Below are positions 1 through 9,487 of a DNA stretch of 64,000 nucleotides, piece after piece; positions within the stretch are counted from its first letter, which is position 1, and each line of letters starts with the position of its first letter. The stretch is from Acidimicrobiales bacterium. GTDB taxonomy: Bacteria > Actinomycetota > Acidimicrobiia > Acidimicrobiales > SKKL01. The notes under the pieces are model-generated. The model made no database searches. It worked only from the letters and a program-made list of their open reading frames with translations, and was not told where the DNA came from. The stretch is from positions 186,001-250,000 of the forward strand of contig JAXHLR010000003.1 of the NCBI GenBank assembly GCA_034521975.1, in the 5' to 3' direction. The translations under genes were made by a program, and so were the position numbers.

Positions 1-2858
1 AGCGGGTTCCCGTCGGGTGGACCACCGGGCCCCGCGTAGCGTTCCACCACCAGGCTCAGACGACCGTCCATGAGCGGGATCGGGACCCGGTACTCGTCGG
101 ATCCGGGGGTGGGGCACTCGAAGAAGCCGAGCATCGGACAGCGGGTCGGCGTCGGCACGTCGATCGTGCTGGTCCACCCCGACGGGCCGGTGATCTCCAA
201 CAGGGTGGTCGCCGGGACCTTGCTCGATCCGCTGCCGGTCATCAGCACCCGTTCGTCGAAGGTGAAGGGGCCGGAGGGGAGATCATCGTCGGGGAACGTT
301 CTTCCGGGCCCGTAGCCGTCGCGCCAGTTGGTCGCGGCCACACGGACGCTGTAGGCGTCGAGCGGTCCGATGGCGAACCCGCCCGTCGCCCAGATCCGCA
401 CCCGCAGGGCCCGCGGCGCCCGCACGGTGAACGACTCCCGCTCGATCACGGTCGGACGGTCGAACGACCGCGGGCCGGGCACCGTGATCCACACGCACAG
501 GTCATAGGTGGTGCCCTCCTCGGGGAAGACCCGTCCGACCGCCACCCGGTCGAAGTCGGGGTCGGAGTCGTCGCCTGGCCGACGGGCGAGCGTGCCGTCG
601 CGGACGTCGACGAGGCTGAGGTCGCTGCGGTGCCGCCCGTCGAGCATGTCGGCCTCGATGTCGGTGCAGGACCGTTCGGAGCCCCGCGGCCCGTTCTTGG
701 GGATCGATGCCATGTACACCGACTCGCTGTCGCTCTTGTACGGGGCGGCGAGGATGCCGTGGACCGGGTCGCGACGCGGGGTGAAGGTGACCGTGCGGGG
801 CGTCTCGCCCGAGCCGCCACGCGGTGGGGTGAAGAAGATCCGCGCCGTGTCCTCGGTGCCGAAGTCATCGACGCCGTGGATCTCGACGGTGGTGTGACGG
901 TGAGCCAGACCCGGTATCTCCGGGCAGTTCTGCACGCCACCGTGGGGGTTCGCCCACGTGGGCTCCCCCGCGAGGTGGCGCTCGGCCCACCAGTCGCGCT
1001 CGGAGTCCGGGGTGCGGTAGCTGAGCTCCTGCGCCTCGTCAGGCGAGCCGCTCGGCCAGTGACGAATCGTGAAGTCGGCGGGGTTGTTGCTGGCGAACAC
1101 CGCCCGGTAGATGCCGTCGTCGCCCATGCCGAGGTCGTCGCAGCGCAGGACCCCGCTCACGCTCAGGGTCTCGTACAACTGAGCGCTGATCGACAGCGGA
1201 TCAGGCGTTCCCTCGCCGTGGTCGAGCAGGGTGATCGTGCCGCCCATCCCGGCCGGGCAGGCGTCCTCGTCGGCGTCGGCCGCGGCACACGGATCGCTGA
1301 ACCGGGGCTCTTCGAGCCGCGGGCGGGGCAGGTCCACCGGCCACTCCTCGGCGAGCAACTCCTCGAGGTCGACCCCGACGAGATCGCCGTCGGAGCCGTC
1401 CCCAGCGCCCTCGGCGTCGCCGGGATCGGCACCGTCGCCGTCGGGGTCGGCGTCGTCGGCGTCCGCCATCTCCGATGGCGTGGTCGGGGGCTCGTAGATC
1501 TCACCTTCCCCGTCGCTGTCGATGCCGCGCTCGGGGCCGTAGATCCGCTCGGCCAGGGCCGACGGCTCGCCCTCCTCGGTGCCTGCCGCGTCGGGGGACC
1601 CGGTGGACGGGCCGGCGGTGGAGGCGTCCGCCGGCCCGTCGGGATCGCCGCCTGTCGAAGGGAGATCGAGCGGGATCTGGTGGCCCGAGCGCTGGTACGG
1701 GCTCACTGGGTCGGGGGCGGCTTCGGTGGCGCCCGGGGAGGTGCCGGCCAGCACGGGAGCGGCGGTCGCGATCGGCACGGTGTTCGGCGACGCCGGGTCC
1801 TCACCGGCGTCGCTGCGCACCACGTTGCCGAGCACCAGCCCGCCCGAGAAGAGCGCAAGCCCGGCAACGACCGAGAGAAGAATGAGCGTGCGTTGGTTCA
1901 TCGTCATCACCCGAAGGGCAGTCGTCGAGTGGAGAAGCTGGACGCTGGTTTGGGCCGTGTCGGTTCCACCCGGCCCCGAGATCTCGATCGTGACCTGAAT
2001 GGTGGCGCTGCCCGACGGGATCGTCGACTCCCCGAAGGGTCCCAGCACGGCGGAGAAGCCCTGTCCCTGCTGGGTCATCGACTTCGAGCCGGACGATCCA
2101 CCGACCGACCAGCTCATGGTTGCCGTCGACGCATTGGTCGCACCCAGGGAGATGGTCGAGGTGGTCGGGTCGGTCGGATTGCTCGAGCAGTTCGTCGAAG
2201 GAGCGATCGCGTCGACCTCACGGATGGTGCCCGGACTCTCACTGATCTGGCCGATCACCGGGGCCGGGGCGGTGGTCGTCGTGGTGGTCGGCGCCGTCGT
2301 GGTCGTCGTGGTCGACGTCGTGGTGGTGGTCGGTGCGGTCGTGGTCGTCGGCGGCGGCGGCGCGACCGTGGTCGTCGTGGCCGGTGCGGTGGTCGCGGTG
2401 GTGGTCGGCGCGACCGTGGAGGTCGTCGTCGACCCGTCTGCCTCGTCGGGCTCCTCGTCAACCGGCTCGGCGGTCGTGGTCGTGGTGACCGTGGGATCGA
2501 CCAGCGCCAGCTCGCCCACCTCGTCCGAGCAGGTGGCGACCGGCAGGTCGATCTGCTCGTCGGGATCGACGAGCTCGCCACGGATCCACACCCGGCTGGT
2601 GGAGGTCAGCGGGGAGCGCACCTGCACCCAGTCGCCGCTGTCGTCCTGGCCGGTGAGGTACACGCGATCGCCGTCGTGCAGCTCGCCCACCGCCCCGGTG
2701 TTGGGACAGGCGAAGTAGGTGACCCCGTCACCCGCTACCGCGGCACCGACGGGACCACCGCCGAACGACACCGTCCCCGACGCCCCGAGCGCCAGGCCGG
2801 CCACCCCGGCGGCTGTGGCAGCAGCCGCGGCGACTCCGATCAAGAGTCGATTGACCAT
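1..2858 (-). CDS. Very large secreted protein with SH3-like N-terminus and Thr-rich linker, copy 1 (C-terminus outside window)
   Basis: An open frame runs from an ATG at 2858, preceded by a GGAGG ribosome site, to the left edge: more than 950 residues. In order it shows a hydrophobic export segment (1-30), an SH3-like region with the DGDRVYLTG motif (about 45-110), a Thr/Pro linker (about 125-200), a beta-rich segment, a second hydrophobic stretch at about 322-344 starting next to internal Met codons, an acidic linker and a large extracytoplasmic region. It is closely related to the protein at 5512-8742. The mid-protein hydrophobic segment has no counterpart there, so this copy may be a fusion of two former genes. 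It lies 70 bp downstream of an ECF sigma gene and probably shares its transcript. Biochemical function is unknown; an envelope role is inferred. Confidence 0.75.
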   Translation of the reverse strand, partial: MVNRLLIGVAAAAATAAGVAGLALGASGTVSFGGGPVGAAVAGDGVTYFACPNTGAVGELHDGDRVYLTGQDDSGDWVQVRSPLTSTSRVWIRGELVDPDEQIDLPVATCSDEVGELALVDPTVTTTTTAEPVDEEPDEADGSTTTSTVAPTTTATTAPATTTTVAPPPPTTTTAPTTTTTSTTTTTTAPTTTTTTAPAPVIGQISESPGTIREVDAIAPSTNCSSNPTDPTTSTISLGATNASTATMSWSVGGSSGSKSMTQQGQGFSAVLGPFGESTIPSGSATIQVTIEISGPGGTDTAQTSVQLLHSTTALRVMTMNQRTLILLSVVAGLALFSGGLVLGNVVRSDAGEDPASPNTVPIATAAPVLAGTSPGATEAAPDPVSPYQRSGHQIPLDLPSTGGDPDGPADASTAGPSTGSPDAAGTEEGEPSALAERIYGPERGIDSDGEGEIYEPPTTPSEMADADDADPDGDGADPGDAEGAGDGSDGDLVGVDLEELLAEEWPVDLPRPRLEEPRFSDPCAAADADEDACPAGMGGTITLLDHGEGTPDPLSISAQLYETLSVSGVLRCDDLGMGDDGIYRAVFASNNPADFTIRHWPSGSPDEAQELSYRTPDSERDWWAERHLAGEPTWANPHGGVQNCPEIPGLAHRHTTVEIHGVDDFGTEDTARIFFTPPRGGSGETPRTVTFTPRRDPVHGILAAPYKSDSESVYMASIPKNGPRGSERSCTDIEADMLDGRHRSDLSLVDVRDGTLARRPGDDSDPDFDRVAVGRVFPEEGTTYDLCVWITVPGPRSFDRPTVIERESFTVRAPRALRVRIWATGGFAIGPLDAYSVRVAATNWRDGYGPGRTFPDDDLPSGPFTFDERVLMTGSGSSKVPATTLLEITGPSGWTSTIDVPTPTRCPMLGFFECPTPGSDEYRVPIPLMDGRLSLVVERYAGPGGPPDGNP

Positions 2859-2884
2859 GCGGATCCTCCGTCCTCGCACCACGA

Positions 2885-2908
2885 CCCGGGACAGCATCTC
2901 GTCCCGGG
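2885..2908. other. Hairpin between sigma gene and its downstream secreted-protein gene
   Basis: CCCGGGAC-N8-GTCCCGGG is a perfect 8-bp stem with an 8-base loop in the 70-bp gap after the sigma gene. The same position in the second copy (about 8770-8795) keeps the loop sequence but a weaker stem. It may attenuate or protect the transcript; there is no T-run typical of an intrinsic terminator. Confidence 0.45.
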
Positions 2909-2928
2909 GAGTGGGAGCCGGCCAGTTC

Positions 2929-3444
2929 TCAGACATCGGCCACCTCCCCGACCGGGACCGGGGCATCGGGCCCCAGCCCCTTGCGCAACGCGGCCAGACC
3001 CCTCGACAGGTGGGTCTTCACCGAGCCGGCCGACACCCGCAGCGCCGCTGCCGTCTCGGCCTCTGACATCCCCGCCAGATGGCGCAACGCCACCACCTCC
3101 CGCTGACGCCTGGGGAGCCGGGCCATCGCCTCCACCAGGGCCACCCGCACCGCCACGTCGTCGTCCTCGACCGACGCCTCCTGCACCGCGACGTCGGCGA
3201 GACGGCTGCGCCTGCGGGCGATGTCGAGGGCCAGGTTGGTGGCGACCCGCACCACCCATCCCTCGCGCCAGGGCTGGTCGCCGATCTTGCGCCAGTGGGC
3301 GAACGCCCGGGCCATGGCCTCGGCGGCGACGTCCTCGGCGGTCGCCGGATCGGCGAGGATGCGGCGGGCCACGCGAAAGGCGCGGAGGAACAGGTCGTCG
3401 AAGGCCTCCTCGAACCCCGTCTGCGCCCGCACCGTGGATGTCAC
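2929..3444 (-). CDS. ECF-type RNA polymerase sigma factor
   Basis: This is a 171-residue extracytoplasmic-function sigma factor from a GTG start. Region 2 covers about residues 5-75 (FEEAFDDLFLRAFRVARR onward) and region 4 covers about 105-160, with the recognition helix near SAGSVKTHLSRG. The longer upstream frame is rejected because the family begins at the VTSTVRAQ codons. The CGT of an ECF-type -10 element lies only about 10 bases before the GTG, so the mRNA is probably leaderless. It is followed after 70 bp by a very large secreted protein. No separate anti-sigma gene is seen; the downstream exported protein could take that role, but this is not shown. A deleted copy of this gene sits at 8818-8986. 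Confidence 0.88.
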   Translation of the reverse strand: MTSTVRAQTGFEEAFDDLFLRAFRVARRILADPATAEDVAAEAMARAFAHWRKIGDQPWREGWVVRVATNLALDIARRRSRLADVAVQEASVEDDDVAVRVALVEAMARLPRRQREVVALRHLAGMSEAETAAALRVSAGSVKTHLSRGLAALRKGLGPDAPVPVGEVADV

Positions 3445-3453
3445 GTCCTGTAC

Positions 3454-3480
3454 ACGCCGGGGCCCGTCCCCGGGTTGACA
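3454..3480 (-). promoter_or_regulatory. ECF sigma promoter, copy 1 (TGTCAACC-N16-CGT)
   Basis: On the minus strand TGTCAACC (3480-3473) is followed after exactly 16 bases by CGT (3456-3454), then the sigma GTG start. The same two elements with the same spacing occur at 9022-8996 and 15005-14979. ECF promoters of actinobacteria commonly have a CAACC-like or GGAAC-like -35 box and a CGT-like -10 box, so autoregulation by the neighbouring sigma factor is a reasonable inference. Confidence 0.7.
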
Positions 3481-3595
3481 CGAGTCTGCTCGAATTTCTC
3501 GGTCGGCGCCGCGCTGATCGGTCGAAACTTCGGCGACGTGCGACGCGGCGCCCCCTACAGTGAACATCCCCCACGCCACGCCAGAGGAACCCCAC

Positions 3596-4575
<980 letters not shown>

Positions 4576-4579
<4 letters not shown>

Positions 4580-5457
4580 CCGTCCCGACCACCGGCGAGC
4601 GGATCGCCCCCGACCTCGACGCCATCCTCGCCGACGACCGCGAGGGCGCGCTCCACCCGCCCCGCGGGGCCCTCCACGACATGTGGGTCGTCGCTCGGCG
4701 CGGTCTGGTGCACATGCGTCGCCAGCCCGAGCAGCTCAGCGACGCCACCATCCAACCGATCATGTTCGTGCTGCTCTTCGCCTACGTGTTCGGTGGAGCG
4801 ATCGACGTACCCGGCGGCGGCGACTACCGCGAGTTCCTGATGGGCGGCATCTTCGCCCAGACGCTCGTGTTCACCGCCTTCGGTGTGGCCATGAGCCTGG
4901 CCAACGACCGCAAGAACCAGGTGGTCGACCGGTTCCGGTCGCTGCCGATCAACATCGGTTCGGTCCTCGGCGGCCACGCCATCGCCAACCTCATCAAGGG
5001 GCTCCTGCCGATCCTGTTGATGTCGATCGTCGGGTTCCTCGTCGGCTGGCGCATCCGGGGCAGCCTGCTCGACGCCGTGCTCGCCTACGCGCTGATGGTC
5101 GCCTTCGCCTTCGCCATGGTGTGGATCGGTGTGCTGCTCGGCAGCTTCGTTCCCACCCCCGAAGGTGTCATGGGCGTCGGCTTCGTCGCCCTGTTCCCCA
5201 TCACCTTCATCGCCAGCACCTTCGTCCCCGTGGCCTCGATGCCCGGCGTGCTGCGCACGGTGGCCGAGTGGAACCCGATCACCACCCTCGCCGATGCATC
5301 ACGCCAACTGTTCGGCAACCCCAACACCCCGATCCAACCCGACGACCCGTGGTCGATCTCGAACCCGGGCACCTACACCGCGCTGTGGGTGATCGGCATC
5401 ATCGTCGTGTGCTTCCCCATCGCGGTGCGGGCCTACAAGCACTCGCTCGAGGCCTAG
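4576..5457 (+). CDS. ABC-2 type permease, DrrB type
   Basis: This 293-residue membrane subunit starts with GTG inside the stop of the ATPase gene. After about 55 cytoplasmic residues it has six hydrophobic segments, including LLFAYVFGGAID, LLMSIVGFLVGW and a last one near IGIIVVCFPIAV. The NDRKNQVVDRFRSLPI stretch matches the conserved region of ABC-2 DrrB permeases. It forms the membrane channel for the ATPase encoded upstream. Length and topology are normal for the family. Confidence 0.93.
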
Positions 5458-5492
5458 TCCACCCCGAAGGACCGCAGCCGATCAAGCCGACC

Positions 5493-5508
5493 GGCAGCCA
5501 CTGCTGCC
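5493..5508. terminator. Short hairpin between convergent genes
   Basis: GGCAGC-CACT-GCTGCC is a perfect 6-bp stem in the 54-bp gap between the ends of the permease gene and the second secreted-protein gene. It could act as a weak bidirectional terminator. No T-run follows. Confidence 0.4.
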
Positions 5509-5511
5509 TCG

Positions 5512-8500
5512 TCAGCCTGGGACCACGTCGGTGACGTGAAGCTCGATGCCGATGTCGGTGTCGCCGAAGTCGAGGGTCACGGGACCGGCGAGCAGCTCGG
5601 CCAGCTCGATGCTGGCCCGCATCTCCCCGGCCACGTGGAGCCGGTCGGCCCCGCATTCAGGTGGATCGCCGCGCCCGCTGATCGACAGGTAGACGTTCAC
5701 CGGGTCACCCCATGAGATGGGACGCCCGCCGTCGTTCCTGACCGTCCGCCCGTAGCTGCTGATCGGAACCGCATCAGTCGTGCACCGAGGCGGCAACCCT
5801 GCGGCGATGAACCGGCCGGTCGGCACTCCGCCGACGCTGAGGCTCAACGACTGGGGCCGAATCCCGTCGCCGAGCTGGTGCACGGTGACCTGGACGGAGA
5901 ACTCCTCGATGTCGAACCCTGGGAGCACGAGATATCCCCAACCGGGGTCGCCTGTCGGCGCTCCCTCGATGTGAGTCCGGCGGTCGATCTCGTTGCCCTC
6001 CTCGTCGACCGCCAGGAAGCCGATGGAGTAGGCGCCCTCGTAGCAGAGCTCGTCCCAGGTGAGCGTGACCGTCGACCGGTGGTCGGTCGTCGACTGGGTG
6101 TCACCGGCACCGCAATCGGCGATGAGGTTCATGAACGGCGTGGCCTCGACGATGCGCACCGGTCGATCGAACTCGAGCTGGGCCCTCATCCCCGGAGGAT
6201 CACCGGGGATGGCCTCCAACGACGACCCCGCGGAGTCGAACTGGGGGTCGGCAGGCGGCTCGGCGGGCTCGGCCCCGGCGAAGGATCCGGTGGGTCGCAC
6301 CTGCCACCCGTCATCGAGGGGATCGCCCGTCGGTGGGCCGGCCGGGCCGGAGTGCCGTTCGACGAGGATGCGGAGGTTGCCGATGTAGGTCTGCTCCGAC
6401 GGTGGGTCGCACGAACCGAAGCTCGATCCGCACAGACCGGTGTTCCTCACCCGCCCGGGGATCTGGATGTCGTACTCGGACGTCCCCTCGCGGGGGCAGC
6501 CGATGGGGAAGAACAACGGGCACTGGGTACGGGTGGGGATCTCGGTCAACACGGTCGCTCCCGTCGGCCCGGTCACCTCGAGCAGCGTGGTCGACGGCAC
6601 CTTCATCGACCCGCTTCCCGTCATGAGGACCGGGAGATCGAGCTCCAGCGGGCCGGCCCCCATCGCCTCGCGGGGGAAGCTCGACCCACGACCGGAATCC
6701 CAGTTGGCGGCTTCGACGCGGAGGTCCAACGGCTCGAGAGCCTGGTGGAGGTGGCCGCCGCCGATGAAGATGCGGATGCGCAACCGGCGCGGCGACCGCA
6801 CGATGAACGACTCGCGTTCGACCACTGTCGGCCGGTCGAACGATCGCTCCGCCTCCTCTGCCACCCATGCACACAGCTCATAGGTGGTGCCCTCCTCGGG
6901 ATACAGCGAGCCGAGCAACACCCGGTTCAGCGACGGGTCGAGCTCGCTGTCGCGAGCCCGGACCAGCACACCGTGGCGGATGTCGACCAAGCTCACATCG
7001 CTTCGGTGCCGGCCATCGAGGATGTCGCCTTCGATGTCGGTGCAGTTCAGATCGGTGCCGCGTGGACCGTTCTTCGGGATCGACGCCATGTAGACCATCT
7101 CGGTCCGGTCGTCGTAGGGCACCGACAGCAGCCCGTAGTCGGGACGGTCTCGCCTGGTCTGCGGGGTGAACTTGATGGGCCTGTTGGTCTCGCCGCCGAC
7201 GCCGTCGGGCGTCTCCATGAAGACCCGCACCGTGTCCTCGGTGCCGAGCGGATCGATGCCGTGGATCTCGAACGCCATGTGACGGCCAGGCACCAGGTCG
7301 GCGAACTCGGGGCAGTTGTGCACGCCGCCATGGGGGTTGGCCCACACCTCGTCGCCCGCCGAACGACGATCGGTCCACCAGTCGACCTCGGCGTCGGGCG
7401 TGCTCATGTTGATCGTCCGCTCGGTGCTCGGGTCGCCGGTCTCCCAGTAGCGGATGGTGAAGTCGGCCGGGTTGTTGCTGGCGAAGAGCGGACGGTAGAC
7501 ACCGTCGTCGTCCACGCCGAGGTTCGGGCACCGCAGCTCGAGCGATGACGTGACCGATGTGTAGAACTGCGCCGAGATGTCGAGCGGGTCGGGCGGATCG
7601 CCGCCACCGAGCAGAGTGATGGTGCCGCCGACCCCCTCGGGGCACGAGTCGTCGGGCTCGTCGGCGCACGGATCGAGGAACCGGAACCGGTCGCGAGGGA
7701 AGTCGATCCCGAGCGAACCGAACAGCACGGCGTCGACATCGACCTCGGGGAGCACCCCGTCGACCAACGTGCTACCCGTCGGACCGGTGGTGTCCTCGGG
7801 GGCCTCGACCAAGGTGCTACCCGTCGGACCGCTGGTGTCGTCGCCCGAGGGGACGGTGGGCGGAAGGTAGATGTCGCCCTCGGCATCGGAGTCGATACCA
7901 GTGTCGGGATCGAAGGCCCGCTCGATGATGTCGTCCCGCTCGCGCTCGGCGAGGGTGACCGGACCCCGCCGGCCGCGGCAGAACGTAGCGGGCCGGGCAG
8001 ATGGCGGGACCAGTGGCAAGCCCCACGATGCGCGGGCGACGGACAGCGGTGCAGGCGGTGACCGCCCCCGACGGGTGGGAGACCGACGTCGAGATCGTGC
8101 TGGTGACCGCCGTGAGATTGGCGCAGTTGTCGCTGAAGTCCTCCTTGATCGCCGGCTGTGACCTCTGGACCGATCCGAACGTCGGCGCGACCGGGGGCGC
8201 CGTCGTCGTGGTCGTCGTGGTGGTGGTCGAGGTCGTCGTTGCCGGGGCGCCGTCGTCGTGGTGGTCTGGCCAGGCTGCGTCGTCGTGGGCGCCGTGGTCG
8301 GCGTGTCGTCGCTCGGCTCGGTGGTCTCGGGTGCGATGGTCTCGGGGACCGACGAGGTTGTCGTGGTCGGTGCATCGGGGTCGACCAACGCCATCTCGCC
8401 GGGCTCCGAGGAGCAGTCCTCGGCGGGGAGGTCGACCACTGAGTCGGGGTCGACGTGCTCTCCCCGAACCCACACCCGCTCGTTCCTGTGCTCCGGCGAG

Positions 8501-8742
8501 CGCACCTGCACCCATCCACCCGAGCCGTCGCGGCCGGTCAGGTAGACGCGATCACCATCACGAAGCTCGCCCATCGGCCCGACGTTCGGGCACCCGAAGT
8601 AGGTGAGCGAGCCTGCGGAACCCGGAACCGGCACGTCGTCGGCAACGAGCGACACGGTGTCCGAGTAGCCGAGCCCGACGCCGACCGCTCCGACAGTGGC
8701 GACGCCGCCGACCGCGAGGCCGAGGAGCAATCGGTTGATCAT
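5512..8742 (-). CDS. Very large secreted protein with SH3-like N-terminus and Thr-rich linker, copy 2, with internal frame disturbance
   Basis: From ATG 8742 (MINRLLLG, ribosome site GGAAGGAAG) the frame is open for 1,076 codons. The order matches the protein at 1-2858: export segment, SH3-like region (YFGCPN, DGDRVYLTG, WVQVRSP), Thr linker, large region with ASNNPADFTIR, ASIPKNGPRGT and EEGTTYELC, and a C-terminal beta-rich part. Between about 8247 and 8000 the frame reads implausible Arg-rich sequence, while the -1 alternative gives a Thr-rich linker and an Asn-Cys motif matching copy 1. A four-G run at 8244-8247 is the likely shift point. The mid-protein hydrophobic segment of copy 1 is absent. 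Exported and probably envelope-associated; function unknown. Confidence 0.75.
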   Translation of the reverse strand: MINRLLLGLAVGGVATVGAVGVGLGYSDTVSLVADDVPVPGSAGSLTYFGCPNVGPMGELRDGDRVYLTGRDGSGGWVQVRSPEHRNERVWVRGEHVDPDSVVDLPAEDCSSEPGEMALVDPDAPTTTTSSVPETIAPETTEPSDDTPTTAPTTTQPGQTTTTTAPRQRRPRPPPRRPRRRRPRSRRRSDRSRGHSRRSRRTSATTAPISRRSPARSRRRSPTRRGRSPPAPLSVARASWGLPLVPPSARPATFCRGRRGPVTLAERERDDIIERAFDPDTGIDSDAEGDIYLPPTVPSGDDTSGPTGSTLVEAPEDTTGPTGSTLVDGVLPEVDVDAVLFGSLGIDFPRDRFRFLDPCADEPDDSCPEGVGGTITLLGGGDPPDPLDISAQFYTSVTSSLELRCPNLGVDDDGVYRPLFASNNPADFTIRYWETGDPSTERTINMSTPDAEVDWWTDRRSAGDEVWANPHGGVHNCPEFADLVPGRHMAFEIHGIDPLGTEDTVRVFMETPDGVGGETNRPIKFTPQTRRDRPDYGLLSVPYDDRTEMVYMASIPKNGPRGTDLNCTDIEGDILDGRHRSDVSLVDIRHGVLVRARDSELDPSLNRVLLGSLYPEEGTTYELCAWVAEEAERSFDRPTVVERESFIVRSPRRLRIRIFIGGGHLHQALEPLDLRVEAANWDSGRGSSFPREAMGAGPLELDLPVLMTGSGSMKVPSTTLLEVTGPTGATVLTEIPTRTQCPLFFPIGCPREGTSEYDIQIPGRVRNTGLCGSSFGSCDPPSEQTYIGNLRILVERHSGPAGPPTGDPLDDGWQVRPTGSFAGAEPAEPPADPQFDSAGSSLEAIPGDPPGMRAQLEFDRPVRIVEATPFMNLIADCGAGDTQSTTDHRSTVTLTWDELCYEGAYSIGFLAVDEEGNEIDRRTHIEGAPTGDPGWGYLVLPGFDIEEFSVQVTVHQLGDGIRPQSLSLSVGGVPTGRFIAAGLPPRCTTDAVPISSYGRTVRNDGGRPISWGDPVNVYLSISGRGDPPECGADRLHVAGEMRASIELAELLAGPVTLDFGDTDIGIELHVTDVVPG

Positions 8743-8817
8743 TCGGATCTTCCTTCCCTGTCGACCACCGGGGAGAGCATCTCGTCTCGGGGGGTCGGGG
8801 ACGGCCAGGCCTGGTCC

Positions 8818-8986
8818 GACATCGGAGGCCACATTCTCGACCTGGCCGTCGAAGTCCGCTCCGAGGCCGGAGCGCGACGCCGTAGAGCCCCGGTGCATGT
8901 GCGTCTTGACCGAGCCGGAAGACGCGGGAGAGGAACTCGTCGAACACCTCTTCGAACTGTGCCTGGGCCCGCATGGTCGTTCTCAC
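8818..8986 (-). pseudogene. Remnant of ECF sigma factor gene (central deletion)
   Basis: From GTG 8986 the first codons (VRTTMRAQAQFEEVFDEFLSR) match the start of the sigma factor at 2929-3444. They then join, in another frame, to a match of its last 30 codons (SGSVKTHMHRG... to VASDV). About 110 codons covering most of regions 2 and 4 are missing, and the old stop codon has become GGA. The promoter upstream is preserved. The tail is open in frame into the secreted-protein gene. It cannot encode a working sigma factor. Confidence 0.8.
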
Positions 8987-8995
8987 ATCCTGAAT

Positions 8996-9022
8996 ACGAC
9001 CGAACACCCGAAAGGGTTGACA
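8996..9022 (-). promoter_or_regulatory. ECF sigma promoter, copy 2 (TGTCAACC-N16-CGT)
   Basis: TGTCAACC (9022-9015), 16 bases, CGT (8998-8996) on the minus strand, with the same distance to the GTG of the sigma remnant as in copy 1. The 18-base block GGGTTGACACGAGTCTGC, read on the plus strand, is identical upstream of both copies. It probably drives the copy-2 secreted-protein gene under control of the intact sigma factor. Confidence 0.68.
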
Positions 9023-9040
9023 CGAGTCTGCACAACCGAG

Positions 9041-9076
9041 CCGGCGCGTGCTCGGACCCCTCCGAGCACGCGCCGG
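9041..9076 (-). terminator. Perfect 16-bp stem, 4-base loop
   Basis: CCGGCGCGTGCTCGGA-CCCC-TCCGAGCACGCGCCGG is a perfect palindrome with a four-base loop. It lies after the end of the PII gene and before the sigma-remnant promoter, as expected for a terminator of the amt-PII operon in a GC-rich genome. Confidence 0.65.
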
Positions 9077-9084
9077 GACACAGC

Positions 9085-9118
9085 AGAGGGACACCGGCGT
9101 CGATACCGGTGCCCCTCT
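9085..9118 (-). terminator. Second hairpin after the PII gene
   Basis: AGAGGGaCACCGG pairs with CCGGTGcCCCTCT around an eight-base loop (one mismatch). It lies 18 bp past the PII stop codon and forms a tandem terminator with the hairpin at 9041-9076. Confidence 0.6.
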
Positions 9119-9136
9119 AGTCATCGCTGGGGTGGA

Positions 9137-9487
<351 letters not shown>

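Noticed and set aside
2270-2470. Repeated GTCGTGGTC-like triplets resembling a repeat array or CRISPR
   Set aside because: These are Thr codons of secreted linkers on the minus strand, with irregular units and no spacers; the same holds for 8200-8250 and 22290-22380.
630-3563. Very long plus-strand open frame opposite the first secreted protein and sigma gene
   Set aside because: It is the exact antisense of real genes in GC-rich DNA; its product is Arg/Gly-rich, matches no family and spans two genes.
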